From positions 124,001-188,000 of the forward strand of contig JALJCO010001157.1 in NCBI GenBank assembly GCA_023101725.1: a DNA stretch of 64,000 nucleotides. Direction: 5' to 3'. This document shows, in pieces, positions 21,761 through 34,186 of this stretch; position 1 is the first letter of the stretch; each line of letters begins with the position of its first letter. The position numbers and the translations under genes were made by a program. The stretch is from Atherinomorus stipes. Taxonomy: Eukaryota > Chordata > Actinopteri > Atheriniformes > Atherinidae. The notes beneath the pieces were generated by a model. It was not told where the DNA came from. It worked only from the letters and a program-made list of their open reading frames with translations, and did not search any database.

Positions 21761-23364
21761 GGTCTCATTTATAAAACTGTGCGCAGGATCTATACTAAAA
21801 GTGTACGTGCGCCAAAAACCCAAAGTTTGCTTACGCCGAAAAATATTCAGATTTATAAAACCGTGCGTGCGCAAAAATCCAAGCAATTTCCCCTTTATAA
21901 ATCACACTCTCCTTGGAAGTTTGCGCAGGTGAATTTGGCTCATATCCCGCCCCATACACGCCCACTTTCTACCATGAAGGGTCAATGCAAAGCACCGCAT
22001 GGATATTTTTGCATATAAATAAGCTGATCTGAGGCATTTAAACTTGATCGTGGCGACTGAAAAGACGAGAAAACGCAGTTTCATGGAGAACGAAGTGGAG
22101 GAGCTTGTTGGTGGTGAAACGTTGAAAGAACGTTATATTTGGACGTCACAGTGGAATCGCAGATAAACAGAAGTGACATCACGTTGCTGCAGCGGTGAAT
22201 GAACACAACGGCTCGCTGCACACCAGAGCGCGTTGTGGTCAACAACTGCGCACCGGGATTAAACGGATTCAGCGGGTCGGTCGAGTCCAGTTTAACACAC
22301 AGATCCAGGAGTTCTCAAACTTTCTGAGCTACGACCCCCCCAGATACCAGACGTTGTTCCTGACCCCCGCAACAGCTGAGCTCTTTATTGTGCGACATTT
22401 CAGATCATCCTGCAGCATCTACATGTGAGGCTGGAAAACTGTCAGAATCTTCATGAATTAGGGGGATTTTTTTTACAGTATAACATCTATCTAACATAAC
22501 AATAATATAAAAAGTACATGTGCAACAATAATCATACATATGTACACAACTGTAAGAAAACATGATAATAAAAAAAAACAACTTAGCTGACAAAGATATG
22601 AGAAAGGGCTTTTGCAAGATATTGTTAAATTGCAATTTTTATTCTGAGTTAGGCTCTAATTTATTTATTAGAAAATGAATGCGTTTATATTCCTACAGAT
22701 TAATCTCCTGCATTAACAGATTTATTTTGACAACCCTAAAAATTCTAAATGTATTTAGTTTACAGCGATTACAATCGTCTGGTGACCCTCTGAAATGATC
22801 TAAGAATCCCCAGTTCGGGAAGGTTGCTCAGGGGAATCTATCGGCATCAGTCAGTAATCATGTAGGAATATTGGTGGTTTCTAAAAACTCTCTCCATCTT
22901 TATCCTCTTCTTTCCATGATCCTCCAGCAGTGCAGCGCGTCCATGTGAAGCATTATGTACGAGTGTCACCGTTTCCTCAGTAATTACAATCAGCCTCCAC
23001 ACCTTGTTACAGGTAACCTACCAATAACTGTCATCCTATATAACTGAAGCTGCAGCTACTGTAGCTCTGAAATGAGGCTGATGGATCGTACAGCTCAATC
23101 CAGGAACAGACGGGGGTTTACGATGGTCTCCAGTCTGATATGATGGTTAAATGCATGATCGTGGCTTCAGCTCATCATCTTACCAGCGGTGCCGCCAGTT
23201 TCCCGTCTCCAAAATGTTCGTGCGCAAGGTTCAGAGTTTGCGTACAGGTGCGCACATTTTCCCGTCAGGTTTTTGTTTTTATAAATCTGAAACTTTGCGT
23301 GGAAAATTACTTACGCCATTTTCAGGCCCTGTTTTGTGTGTAAGCAAGCTTTATAAATGAGACC
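21761..23364. mobile_element. Harbinger-like element with GGTCTCATTTATAAA ends
   Basis: The ends are inverted GGTCTCATTTATAAA. The direct repeat CCAGG flanks both sides (21756-21760 and 23365-23369); alternatively the ends are GGGGTCTCATT with a shorter duplication. Subterminal regions hold inverted GTGCGTGCGCAAA and TTTATAAAT motifs. The short frame at 22195-22428 shows no transposase. It splits the second Tc1 element. The Harbinger assignment is by resemblance of the ends. Confidence 0.8.
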
Positions 23365-23399
23365 CCAGGTCACTACGTGATGCTGGTGGAGGAAAACGT

Positions 23400-23840
23400 T
23401 TCCTGACTCGCTCCTCCAAAACTCCCCAAAGTGGCTCAATAATATTTAGATCTGGTGACTTTGCAGGCCATGGAGATGTTCAACTTCACTTTCATGTTCA
23501 TCAAATCAATCTTTCACCAGTCTTGCTGTGTGTATTGGTGCATTGTCATCCTGATACACTGCACCGCCTTCAGGATACAATGTTTGAACCATTGGATGCA
23601 CATGGTCCTCCAGAATGGTTCAGGAGTCCTTGGCAGTGACACGCCCATCTAGCACAAGTATTGGGCCAAGCGAATGCCATGATATGGCCAGATGTGGGGA
23701 AAACAGTAAAGGTGGACTCATCAGAGAACAATACATGTTTCACATTGTCCACAGCCCAAGATTTGTGCTCCTTGCACCATTGAAACCGACATTTGGCATT
23801 GGCACGAGTGACCAAAGGTTTGGCTTTAGCAGCCCGGCCG
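23400..23840 (-). pseudogene. Tc1-like transposase fragment
   Basis: Minus-strand reading shows [15 protein letters not shown] and the first catalytic aspartate in [21 protein letters not shown]-type region follows with frameshifts. The helix-turn-helix N-terminus is lost. It belongs to a different subfamily from the transposase at 16392-17391. Confidence 0.85.
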
Positions 23841-23861
23841 TGTATATTTACCCTGTGGAGG

Positions 23862-24179
<318 letters not shown>

Positions 24180-24273
24180 CCTCTGTTGTTGTTTTTACTG
24201 GCGGCTGGCTAACAATTCATGAGTTGCATTACCGCCGCTTATTGGTAGGGCGTGTGAACTGTCGCTCATTTAA

Positions 24274-25241
24274 CTCATTGACTGCCAGACCTTTTCCGAG
24301 CAGAGCTCTATATTGCCAGGATTTTTAAGCATTTTCACTGATTTTGGGAGATCCACAGAATATTGTGTACTATGCCAATACAAACACTGAATGTACCAAA
24401 GGAAAGCTTAGACTCTCTTCTTTTATCAGAAAAAACCATTTGTTTCTAGCTTTTTCCATTCTTTAGTAATCTGCAGTAGAACATGGCTTTGTTGCAGCGA
24501 AAATGCCTGTTTGTGACCAAAAATCTAAGAAAATTAGCTTTGAATGCTGAGGTCCGCTTCAAGTGGAAAAGTGTCTTTGATGCCAATATTTTTTACTTTA
24601 GTGACACCTTCATCATCTATCAGCTGTTTACTTCTATGAAACAACAAATACAACACTGAGAAAAGAGTTTTGGAGGCAAAATAATTATTTACTAGCTAAA
24701 TAAGCCACAGGTTTGTTTCACAGCATAACATTTGGCAGAAACATAGAGCAGAAACGTCTCTCTACTCCTCCCTCCCTCTCTCCCTCCTCCCGCTACTGCA
24801 CGCCACCCCCCCCCCTCCCCCGCGGGAAACAACCGCGTGCAGTTGACTTACTTTCACTTTCAGCTGCCGCACTTCGCTGCTGTATTTCCATCGTGTCTTC
24901 GATCGATCGTGTCTGTCTGTTACCGATCACTTTTTCCACAAACTTTCCTCCTTCATCCACCTCCTAAACTGCTTCCATTACGACCGGTCGCCATGTTCTC
25001 TCACCCTTGCAACAGGATCCAGCACACTTCAGCCGGTGAGCTCTAACAACCGCTCTAACAATCCTGGTAGGTTTTTTTTTTAAGCTTGTCTGACACCGCC
25101 ATCTGCTGGATTAGATGAAAACTACTGAAAAAATTAACATGAGCTCTTGGTTCTCTCTGACAAGCTCCGCCAGAGATTAAAATAGCTCCGCCGATTAAAA
25201 CCCTTAATTAACGTGGAAACACTTGATTGGCAGCCAGTGAG
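24274..25241. mobile_element. piggyBac-like non-autonomous element, 968 bp
   Basis: TTAA lies on both sides (24270-24273 and 25242-25245). The inverted ends read ACTCATTGACTGCCAG and ACTCACTGGCTGCCAA, related to the 189-bp MITE at 14879-15067. No transposase. A CT-rich and C-run segment lies at about 24760-24830. Confidence 0.82.
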
Positions 25242-25245
25242 TTAA

Positions 25246-25567
25246 TGATGTCACTCTCTGATCCTGACATCTGATTGGCTAACTCCTTGGCCAATAGGCA
25301 TGCAATGAGATGACGTCAGACATAGCTCGCTTCAGCATGCTCAGAACCTCGCCAGAGGAGGTACAGAAACTGTATCACCTCAGCTCGGAAAATCCCCAGT
25401 AGAAAAGCCCAACAACTGAGGAGAGGTGAGCAGAAAAGGGATGGTGGAAATGGGGCAAAACTGAATTCACTGGTTCTTACATTGAGGCTATGACCGGTGA
25501 ACTTCAAAGTCTTAGAACGGAAAACATACAGTTGCATTCTGATGTGGCACATTTGTCCACTTCCTAT
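25246..25567 (+). pseudogene. ISL2EU-type transposase gene, 5' part
   Basis: The last 80 bases read a short heptad-like stretch (TGELQSLRTENIQLHSDVA) that typically precedes the DDE domain in fish ISL2EU/THAP-type transposases. The frame is cut at 25567 by the gypsy LTR and resumes at 40570 with YQTLLVLFTFLTPHLP. Upstream sequence has a plausible exon near 25320-25430 but no clear domain. Support comes mainly from the match of context on the far side of the gypsy insertion. Confidence 0.55.
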
Positions 25568-26011
25568 TGTAACCGGCAATAGCCGGGTGCGGGCCCCGTC
25601 CTCCCATCCCTGGCCTTTGCCGGTGCATGTGCCACGTCATAAAAGTGCGACCAGGCAGGCTGTTTGGTCTGCTGGCTGTATGGGTGGCGTGGTGGATGCG
25701 CTTGGTAGGTGTCAGTTTGTTTTATCTGTTCATGGGTTCTGTACGATGCTGCATCTTAAACTACTTTTAGTCCATAGGGTGCCAGCCGATCGTAATAACC
25801 TTCCGGGAGGGTTCTTTTAATATTTTATCTACAGTTGACAAGGTATAGTGGCTTTTCTTTTTCAAAGATTTCCTGTTTCTTTTTCTCTTGGGTGCTAATT
25901 AGCTGCTTTTGTCTTGAAAGTTGCTGATGTAATCCGGGAGAACTACGTGTCCTCCGAGTCAATTCCGGAGGTACTGTGACTGGTCCACTATCAATGTTAT
26001 TTTATATACAT
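25568..26011 (+). repeat. gypsy 5' LTR, first part
   Basis: Matches 39492-39960 of the 3' LTR, but lacks a short block of about 24 bases next to the start (CAAGTGTCGCTCAAGCGACG in the 3' LTR). It ends at TACAT, where LINE copy B begins. Confidence 0.93.
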
Positions 26012-26188
26012 AAAAAAAAAAATTATTAAAAAAAAAAAAAAAAAATTCTGGAATGCGCTGCTAGGTAGCTGCAGTTTGTAATAGCTCTCCCTTAACTTTT
26101 GTGTTTTTTTCAAATATAGTTGTCTTTTTTATCAACATTACTTGTCAGATTAAGTTTTTCTTGGAGGATTTTTATGCTGGTTTGAAGG

Positions 26189-26770
26189 GTGTGCAATTCA
26201 GGAGATTTTTCCTCATATATTTGGCTTTTTTCACTACTTGTTATGATGTGTATCCATAGCAACGGAAAAATTGTTTACCACCGGGATCAACTGTTAAAAC
26301 TCTCCCAAATCAAGATTTTCAGCGAAATAACACGTCAAATCCCAGTGGAGTTAAGGAGAAAGACAAGAGGATGCAGGGCAGGGGTAAGGCAGAGAGAAAA
26401 ACGGTGGAGATTTAAACCGTTTCTTCCAACTGTTGTGATGGGTAACGTGAGATCGCTAGCTAACAAGATGGACCAGCTTGAAGTGCTAACAAGGTCTCAG
26501 AAAGAGTACAGAGAATGCAGTATTATGTGTTTCACCGAGACATGGCTGCATGAACACATCCCGGACTGTAATGCGTCTGTACACGGCTTCAAGACGGTCC
26601 GTGCAGACCGAAATAAACAGCTCAGCGGGAAGCGGAAGGGAGGCGGAATTGCAGTGCTGGTCAGTCAGCGTTGGTGCCATCCAGGACACATCACTGTCAA
26701 GGAGAAGATCTGCACAAGAGACATTGAACTGTTAGCTGTGAGTTTCCGTCCATATTATTTACCCAGAGAG
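26189..26770 (+). pseudogene. LINE copy B: AP-endonuclease, first part
   Basis: The leader MCNSGDFSSYIWLF, then GNVRSLANKMDQL, FTETWL and RKGGGIAVLV are read without a break up to the hAT insertion at 26771. The rest of the domain resumes after 30337 and at 30854. Confidence 0.9.
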
Positions 26771-27138
26771 CAGTGGCGGCTGGTGAAATTTTTTTTACGG
26801 GGGGGCGCAAATTACCTTGTAAGCGTGTTGACACTGCAAACCTAGCCACTTCAATGTCTGTGCAGTTACAGAGTTAGGAGGAAAGAAAAATTGAGTCTCC
26901 TTTTTTCCTGTCTCCTGTTTTATTATGAATAAACAGTATGTCTGCCACATCCATGTGTACATTCTTCACTGTATTGGTCTTCCCATCAATTACAGTGATT
27001 ATAGAACCAGATAGGAAAAAAAAAAGTTTGGTTGTCCCTATGGGGAAATCAAATTATCTGGTAACCAGCATATCCATATACATCGCACTCATTTGTAATG
27101 CTGTTACACGCATACACACAAAGCTTTTGCCAGCGACA

Positions 27139-27666
27139 CTACTTAAACATAAATTTGGCCCTTCTTTCCTTCTGTCCTGCAAATCTCTCAATTACTTTAA
27201 GGTTAAAGTCAGGCATTTCACTAACAACTTGCTTCTCCATTGATAGCATGGCCAATGCATTCAGTCTCTCCTGAGTCATGGTGTTTCTGAGAAAGGTTTT
27301 GACTCTTTTCAATGTCGAGAAGCACCGCTCAGCTTCTGCTGTGGTCATGGGTGTGGTGATGAGGATTTTAAGGAGTGTTACTGTCTCTGAAAATACCTTT
27401 TCCAGATTGTTCTCCACAAACAAGTGAAACAGATCCATAGCACCACGGCAACACCTGAACTCATCCTGGCCATAGATGAGACTGAGCTCAGTCTTCAGCT
27501 TGCTTCCATTCAGCATTGGGTAGGCCTTCAAGGTGCTGGTCAGTGCTTCTGCAGGAAATGCCTTGTTGTACTGCTCAAACATATCCCCCTGCAGTAAGGT
27601 GGCACTGAGGAGATGGTTTGTAAAGGCGAAGCGCTCCTTAGCATGACCGAGTATGGTGTCACACAC
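27139..27666 (-). pseudogene. hAT transposase, C-terminal part with dimerisation domain
   Basis: The motif TTAEAERCFSTLKRVKTFL contains the conserved glutamate region. RLNALAMLSME is the hAT dimerisation motif. The N-terminal part lies at 28397-30034. The 27667-28396 gap holds likely introns and a few candidate exon pieces (for example around 28080-28170 and 28280-28400), which I did not resolve. Confidence 0.88.
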
Positions 27667-28396
27667 CTAAACAGAAGAAAAAATAGAAAACAAAAACAAA
27701 TTAGAGCTAACAAAAAGCAAATTTCCAAAAATCCAAGGTATGAGCTTTTTTTTTGTGACATTACTATTTCACAGCCATGCTTTATGATTTAAAATTCTAA
27801 CATTACAGAAAAAGATCATTTATAGATCGTTTTACTGCCATCTGCTGGACAGAATGTGAACATGAATCGTTAAATTTACTGTAGTGGAAAAAGAGCAAAT
27901 GAACTTGAGAAATTGACTAGTATAATTTTATGTTCCAATGTATCTGTATATTTGTTCTTATTTATATGTAAATAAAGGGGAAATGCAGCTATGAATAATT
28001 TTTCAGTTAAATTCCTTGATCTTTACACGGTCAAAGTAATTGACTGATTCATACAAAGCAGAGAACACTCACTTCTGCTGCAATCCTCTCAAGCTCTTGA
28101 GGGCCAACTGTTCTGCGTTTCTTCGCCAGCTGAGGGACATCACTTTGCTCAACCATGGAATGGAGAGAGTTCCTGTGGATGACAATTTATTGCATGCAAC
28201 AAAACTGCTGTTATAGAATGGTGAGAGCAAATAAAAAATATATGTATCATAAATAGTAGGAACTCATCCTACCTGATCTTTTGTACGTCCTGCTGAAACT
28301 GCTGGATGCATCCACTGATGTGAACAGAATCAATGTTCTTCTTCTGAAGTCTTGCATACAGCATGTCCACGTGTGGCATTATATGGTGGAAGAGCT

Positions 28397-30034
28397 TCAG
28401 AAAGAACTTGAACTCCTGATCCTCCAGCAGCATGGAAAACCCCCTGCTTCCCTCACTGTGGTTGTGTCAAAGTCTCCAGAGTCTCGGATTCTCTGAAAGC
28501 ACTGGATAAGGTCCTCTCTGTGCTCAAAGACGGTGTTGATGACACGACTGAAAATTCCACCTAATGCTACTGGATGCTGGCAGTCGATGGGCAACTACTT
28601 GGTCAAGGATGGCGGTCCGCTTGGGTGACTTTGAAAAGAAGCTGCAAAATCCACTGAGATCAGAAAAAAAATTCTAACTTTGGAGATGTTAGAGGTGGCT
28701 TGCTGCATTATCAGGTTTAGCTGATGAGCATAACAGTGGATGTAGTGAGCATTAGGGTACTCATCCTTGATTTTCCTCTGAACACCTGCTGTGGCACCCC
28801 TCATCACGCTGGCTCCATCGTATGACTGACAGATTAGTTTGCTTTTTTGGTCATCAGGAAGGATGGCAGCAAGACGTTGTTTCAGTGCTGCAGCAATGGA
28901 ATCAGCAGTAGCAGAGTCGAGTGGAATGAACTCAAAAAACCTTTCCTGTACGTTGTTTCTTGTGTCAATGTAGCGCAGGACAAGCACAAGTTGACGTTGT
29001 GTGGAAATGTCCGTTGTCTCATCGGCTTGGATGGCAATAAAATCTCTGCTCTGGGCCTCTTTGATTATGTGCTCCCTCACGACCCACAACATGCAGTCCA
29101 GTAGCTCGTTTTGCACAGTTTTTGAAGTGCCTTTGAAAACAGTGGCATTTTCAAGATGTTCTTTAAGGACGCCATCAAGGGAGGCAACAAAGTCCACCAA
29201 CCCACGGAATATTCCAGGATTTTGGGAGGTCTCGCTCTCATCATGGCCTCGCAAAGCCAACTCGAAAGCTCCACAAAATTTGACACAGTCGATAATTCTT
29301 GATAAGATATGTCGATTTTTAGTCACCTCTTCGTTGTGCTTTCTGATTCCAACTCTGTAGCCTTCATCAAGTTGTTCAGCAATGCTAAGCTTGCCGAAGA
29401 AGCTTAGCTTCATGCTATTCTCTAGATGAGCCCGGCCATTTTCGTGTCGCTTGCATTTCTCTGACAGGTGCTTCAAGTCAGTTACGCCAGTCTTTGTCCA
29501 CAATGTGTCGGTGGTGCCAGCACTTTCAAACAGCAAACAGGGGAAGCAGAAAAAGGCTTTACTCACAGTGCAACCAGTAAGCCAACTCCGTTTTTCATAG
29601 TAACTTCGGGAGAAAACCCGTGTGTAAGCTCTTCCACGGTCGCCACTCTGTTGCTGTAATTGCAGGTCAGGTTGGTCAGCTCCGAGCTCCTTTATCTTCT
29701 TTTGCTCCTCCAGAGAACGTCTAGAGAACGAGTGCTCTTGTAAAGATTTAACAGAATTAATTTTGCTCATTTCGGCTCCACTTGTACACGCCATCTTGTA
29801 GGTACTCACTCTGCTGCAACTAGTACGGATGTACGTCAGACGCAACGAACTTGAAGATTGATATAGGCTGAAAAATGCACCGGTGTAAATGAGTGACCTT
29901 GATATTGTCCAATCACACTGAAGCAACAGAAATACGACTATTCTAATTTGTTGATAATAAAAAATAGGCGTGTGCGAGGCGCACAGAGGTGCGCCCTGAA
30001 GCAGATTTTGAAAGGGCGAATTAAAACGCAGCAT
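28397..30034 (-). pseudogene. hAT transposase, N-terminal part (TTF zinc finger plus DUF4371-like), frameshifted
   Basis: It begins with an ordinary N-terminus and a TTF-type zinc finger (AFFCFPCLLF with HENGRAHLENS). A DUF4371-like region follows with the catalytic aspartates in FIAIQADETTDIST and CQSYDGASVM, and HCYAHQLNLIMQ. This is the ZMYM1-like branch of hAT transposases. A one-base indel in an A/T run near 28665-28675 shifts the frame; the family sequence continues in another frame at 28397-28594. The protein is not made intact. Confidence 0.9.
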
Positions 30035-30336
30035 TGACGAACGTTTTAGTCAAAAGTTTGAGGCGGTCCATAGGGATCCATTTGACCGGCGCCCCGCAAC
30101 CAGGAAGTGTTGTTCATACCAAAAGACGTCGTAAAAAATCTTTCATAAGAAACAGTATAATCCTGCCTTTTACATACTAAAGGCCTAAAAAACTGTATTT
30201 ACACATGTCTTATACATCAAAAATATACTTAACACTCAAAGTTTTATATTCTGTGAAAATTGTGCAGTAAGCAATTGATTGTAGGTGAGGGCGGCGCCCC
30301 AGCGCCCCCTACTGGCCAGCCGCCACTGCCAGAGAG

Positions 30337-32260
30337 TTTGCCTGTGTTATTCTGGTAGCGGTTTATATAATACCAGGTACCGCACCAGAGACAGCCTGTG
30401 ATTAGAGCTGGGCGATATATCGATATGAAAAATATATCGATATATTTTCAAATGAGATATGGAATTGGACCAAATCGCCCATATCGAGATATGGAGTTCA
30501 ATGTGTGTTTGTTTTGTCTTTGTATATAAATGCTGACCTTACTAGGGTTTGTTACATTTAATTCTGTGTAATGTTCCTAACTTGCATCTGCAAGTATTAT
30601 TACATACAGTATTTTACAGTATTTCTGTTTACATTTTATCATTCTTTGAACAGCTGAGCATTATTTCATCCGGACTGTTTAAATTAAACTACTTGTAATG
30701 TCATATTTGGCTCCGACTGGAACAAAATATTTGCTCTCACTTTGTGATAAAAATGTCGAGATATATATCGTGTATCGATATTCAGCCTAAATATATCGAG
30801 ATATGACTTTTGGTCCATATCGCCCAGCCCTACCTGTGATGTCATCAGCTCCGTCGTGGCTAAACTACAAACACAGCATCCAAACTCATTCATGGTGATC
30901 TCTGGAGACTTCAACGTCTCCCTCTCTGCTACGTTACCAACTTTCCAGCAGTTTTTCAGCTGCTCCACCAGAGAAAATAAGATGTTGGACTTATTTTATG
31001 CAAATACTAAGAATGCATACAGCTCCTCTGCCCTGCCTCCTTTAGGAAGATCAGATCATAATCTGGTTCTTCTCACCTCCACCTACAAGCCCATCGTTCA
31101 GCAGCAACCAGTCATTAGGAGGACGATTAAAACCTGGTCTACTGAGACTGAAGATGCTCTGAGAGGGTGCTTTGAGGCCACAGACTGGAATGTCCTCTGT
31201 GAACCTCATGGAGATGACATCAACACCATGACTGAGTGTGTGACAGATTACATAAACTTCTGTGTGGACAACATCGTTCCAACAAGAACAGAGAGGTGCT
31301 TCCCCAATAACAAACCCTGGATCACCAGTGACCTGAAAAAGCTGCTGAACATCAAAAAGAAAGCTTTCAGGGATGGAGACAGGGAGTTACTGAAGACCAC
31401 ACAAAAACAACTGAAAACACAGACTAAGAAGTGAAGGAGGACGACAGGAAGAAGTTGGAGAGCAGCTCCAGCAGAACAAAGTGAGGGATGTGTGGTCGGG
31501 AATGAAGAAGATCACTGGCTTCAAGTTAAAGGGGGATCAGACTGATAGAGGTCTGGACAGAGCTAACAAACTGAACATGTTCTTCAATAGGTTCAGTTCC
31601 CCCCCTGCCGACAACCCAACACACCACACACCCTCCATGAGCCCACAGCTTTCCTGTCCCACCTCCACTCTGTCACCCTGCACCATAGTCATGGACCTGA
31701 ACACAGCCTCATCTCCCTCCACATCAGGACATCCTGAGACCTCTTTTGCCTCCACCTCCATGACTGTCTCCTGTGACCAGGTCAAGAAACAACTAGAGAA
31801 ACTGAACCGGAACAAGGCTGCAGGTCCAGATGGTGTCAGTCCCAGAGTTCTCAAGACCTGCTCAGAACAACTATGTCCGGTTCTCCAGCACCTTTTTAAC
31901 ACCAGCCTGAGACAGAACAGAGTTCCTGTGCTGTGGAAAACATCCTGTCTTGTTCCTGTCCCTAAAAAACACAACCAGCTGAACCAAATGACTACAGACC
32001 AGTTGCTCTGACATCTCACATCATGAAAGTCCTGGAGAGACTCTTACTGGCTCACCTCAACAAGCAAGTCAACACCTTTCAGGACCCGTTACAGTTCGCA
32101 TATCGTAATGGGCTTGGGGTTGAAGACGCCATCATCTTCTTGCTTCAGAGAGCCCACTCTCATCTGGACCAGTCAGGCAGCACTTTGAGGGTCATGTTCT
32201 TTGATTTTTCAAGTGCCTTTAATACTATTCAGCTGCTTTGCTATGTCAGAAGCTCCATAA
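30337..32260 (+). pseudogene. LINE copy B: rest of the endonuclease and RT start
   Basis: After the hAT element the LINE resumes, then is cut again by the MITE at 30403. From 30854 it shows the GDFN motif, SDHNLVLLTS, a linker with one SGHPETS unit, and NKAAGPDGVSPRV. A base loss near 31970 shifts the frame before YRPVALTS. FFDFSSAFNTI (RT motif A) follows at about 32200. It matches copy A closely but lacks the tandem expansions. Confidence 0.85.
30403..30832. mobile_element. MITE, 430 bp, hAT-type target duplication
   Basis: Inverted ends are TAGRGCTGGGCGATAT. The 8-bp direct repeat CCTGTGAT flanks both sides (30395-30402 and 30833-30840). The uninterrupted site is present in LINE copy A. 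The interior is rich in ATATATCGATAT. No coding capacity. The 8-bp duplication points to hAT mobilisation. Confidence 0.95.
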
Positions 32261-32265
32261 CTTCC

Positions 32266-32430
32266 TTCCCAAATTTTTATAGGTTTTTCTTTTATGTCAT
32301 GCTTTGTTCTGTATTTTGCCACAAGGCTATTGTATTGTTATTTGATAGTGTCTAATAAGCCCATGAGGGCTGGGCACCAACCAAGGTGCTTGACACTTAA
32401 ATAAACATCAATCAATCAATCAATCAATCA
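32266..32430 (+). mobile_element. Short 3' end of another LINE inserted in copy B
   Basis: A non-LTR-like fragment of about 165 bp ending in AATAAAC and an (ATCA)n tail. It interrupts copy B between CATAACTTCC and AGGTGGATCC, which are adjacent in copy A. Confidence 0.75.
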
Positions 32431-32492
32431 AGCCAGGTGGATCCTCCACAAACACCTGGATTTACGACTACCTAACAAACAGACCACAGTTT

Positions 32493-33304
32493 GTGAGACT
32501 GAAAGGTTGTGTGTCTGAGATGGTGGTCAGCAGCACTGGAGCACCACAAGGAACTGTACTCTCACCATTCCTCTTTACACTGTACACCTCAGACTTCCAG
32601 TACAACTCTGAGTCCTGTCATCTGCAGAAATATTCTGATGACTCTGCAGTTGTGGGGTGTATCAGTGATGGACAAGAAGCTGAGTACAGGGAACTGGTCA
32701 ATCAGTTTGTGAAATGGTGCGGTAACAATCAGCTCATCTTAAATACCAGCAAGACTAAAGAGATGATTGTTGACTTCAGGAGGAGCAAGAATAAGCAGCA
32801 TAGTCCTGTCTACATCCTGGAAGAGGAGGTGGAGGTGGTGGAGAACTACAAATACCTGGAGTTCAGCTGGACAACAGACTCGATTGGAAATGCAACACTG
32901 ACTACATCTACAAGAAAGGTCAGAGCAGACTCTACTTCTTAAGGAAGCTGAGATCATTCAACGTCTGCACCAAGATGTTGCAGATCTTCTACAAATCTGT
33001 TGTGGAAAGTGCAATCAGCTTTGCAGCCATCTGCTGGGGAAGCAGCATCAGAATCAGAGACTTGAAGAAACTAAACAAGCTGATCAAGAAAGCTGGTTCT
33101 GTGCTGGGGATAACTCTGGAGCCGCTGGAGCTGATCGTTCAAAAAAGAATGCTGCACAAGCTGATGAAGATGATGGAGGACACTTCCCATTCTCTCCACA
33201 ACACGGTGAAGAATCAACAGAGTGTGTTCAGTGGGAGGCTGCGTCAGGTTCGCTGTAGGACGGAGAGATACAGGAATTCATTCTTGCCAGCAGCATCACC
33301 CTAA
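32493..33304 (+). pseudogene. LINE copy B: RT motifs B and C and C-terminal region
   Basis: Motif B GAPQGTVLSPFLFTLY and catalytic YSDD are followed by NQLILNTSKTKEMIVDF. The frame breaks near 32940 and continues as MLQIFYKSVVESAISFAAIC at 32975. Copy B has SSIRIRD where copy A has an Arg-Thr repeat. Confidence 0.88.
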
Positions 33305-33410
33305 AGAACAAGACTGACTGACTTTTTTGTTTATTTAAAAAAAAAAGTGAGCTTTTACAATACTGAATTTCCCTTCTGGGATGAATAAAGTATTTTTCAT
33401 TTCATTTCAT

Positions 33411-34019
33411 TAGTTTGATTTGTTTAACAGATGTTTTTTTTTCTTTTGTAGAGACCGACCTTGTCACACTGCTGTTTTGTTTTGCCTTGTTTAGTTGGTT
33501 TATACAATTCTTTTTCTTGTTTTACCTTTTTTTTGGTCAGGGCATTTTAAACTGCTTTTAACCAGTCTCTGTATATGTTCCCTCAGGTAGATCTTTTGTG
33601 TCCTCCCCAGTGGCCGGCTGTCCCTGGGGGAGTTGGTCCTGGTATGCCGCGGGTGGGACTCTGTAGTGGTTGCGGCGCACGGGTTGATTTGTATTAAGTT
33701 GGATGAGTGAGTTTTTCTTTTTTTGAACAGCACGTTTATTGGTCGCATGCCTTTTTTTGATTTTCTTCTAATTGTTTGGTTGGTCCCTCGGCCGTGGCTG
33801 CTGGGGAGTTGTTGGGGCTCACTGGTGGTATCAGGACCCTCCCCTACAGGTGCCAGCTGTCACTGTCTCTTTTTAATTTTTATTCTTTTACTTTGACCAT
33901 TAATAAACTGTAATTCTGGGGGAACCCAAGAAAGAACTAGTTGTCTGCTTGATTATTCCACCATCTACGCCATCCTCAAATTGAACTGGACCATTACGGC
34001 CTCTGCGGGCCCGGTCACA
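33411..34019 (+). repeat. gypsy 5' LTR, second part
   Basis: Matches 39961-40569 of the 3' LTR with scattered substitutions. It ends CCGGTCACA at 34019. A likely primer-binding site (TGGTGTTGTCGGCAGGGA) starts four bases further on. The tRNA is not identified. Confidence 0.93.
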
Positions 34020-34186
34020 ATCTGGTGTTGTCGGCAGGGATGGTGCAGAATGGTAGGAATGAGGTTTGAGACTTGTTTTTATTTTCTTTAACAAAACAGC
34101 AGTGTGCGAGTGTGTGAAGGAGTCTGGGAAGTACCTTGCTGACTGCCTATTTACGTGGAGACTTCGGTCTCCCTCCAGATTACGTC

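Larger units (their letters stand above)
21582..23861 (-). mobile_element. Second Tc1-like element, truncated and interrupted
   Basis: The left end reads CAGGGGTAAGACAATGAAAC next to TA in the microsatellite. Transposase sequence on minus occupies 21600-21760 and 23365-23861, separated by the element at 21761-23364. The other inverted repeat is missing: the sequence runs straight into the (ATCT)n array at 23862. This looks like microsatellite-associated loss of the 5' end. Confidence 0.85.
26771..30328 (-). mobile_element. hAT transposon, 3558 bp, with perfect 8-bp target duplication
   Basis: Inverted ends are CAGTGGCGGCTGG. The 8-bp direct repeat CCAGAGAG flanks both sides (26763-26770 and 30329-30336). 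LINE copy A shows the uninterrupted site, which proves the insertion. The transposase lies on the minus strand. The segment beside the right end contains GCGCCCCCTACTGGCC, a CTCF-like motif on the minus strand. Confidence 0.97.
26012..33410 (+). mobile_element. LINE copy B (same family as copy A), inserted in the gypsy 5' LTR
   Basis: A plus-strand copy of the LINE at 1354-4842. It starts in A-rich sequence (about 26012-26045) and ends with a CATTTCATTTCAT tail directly before LTR sequence resumes at 33411. It contains the hAT element (26771-30328), a MITE (30403-30832) and a small LINE tail (about 32266-32430). Without these it is about 3.2 kb. Several frameshifts make it inactive. Confidence 0.93.
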
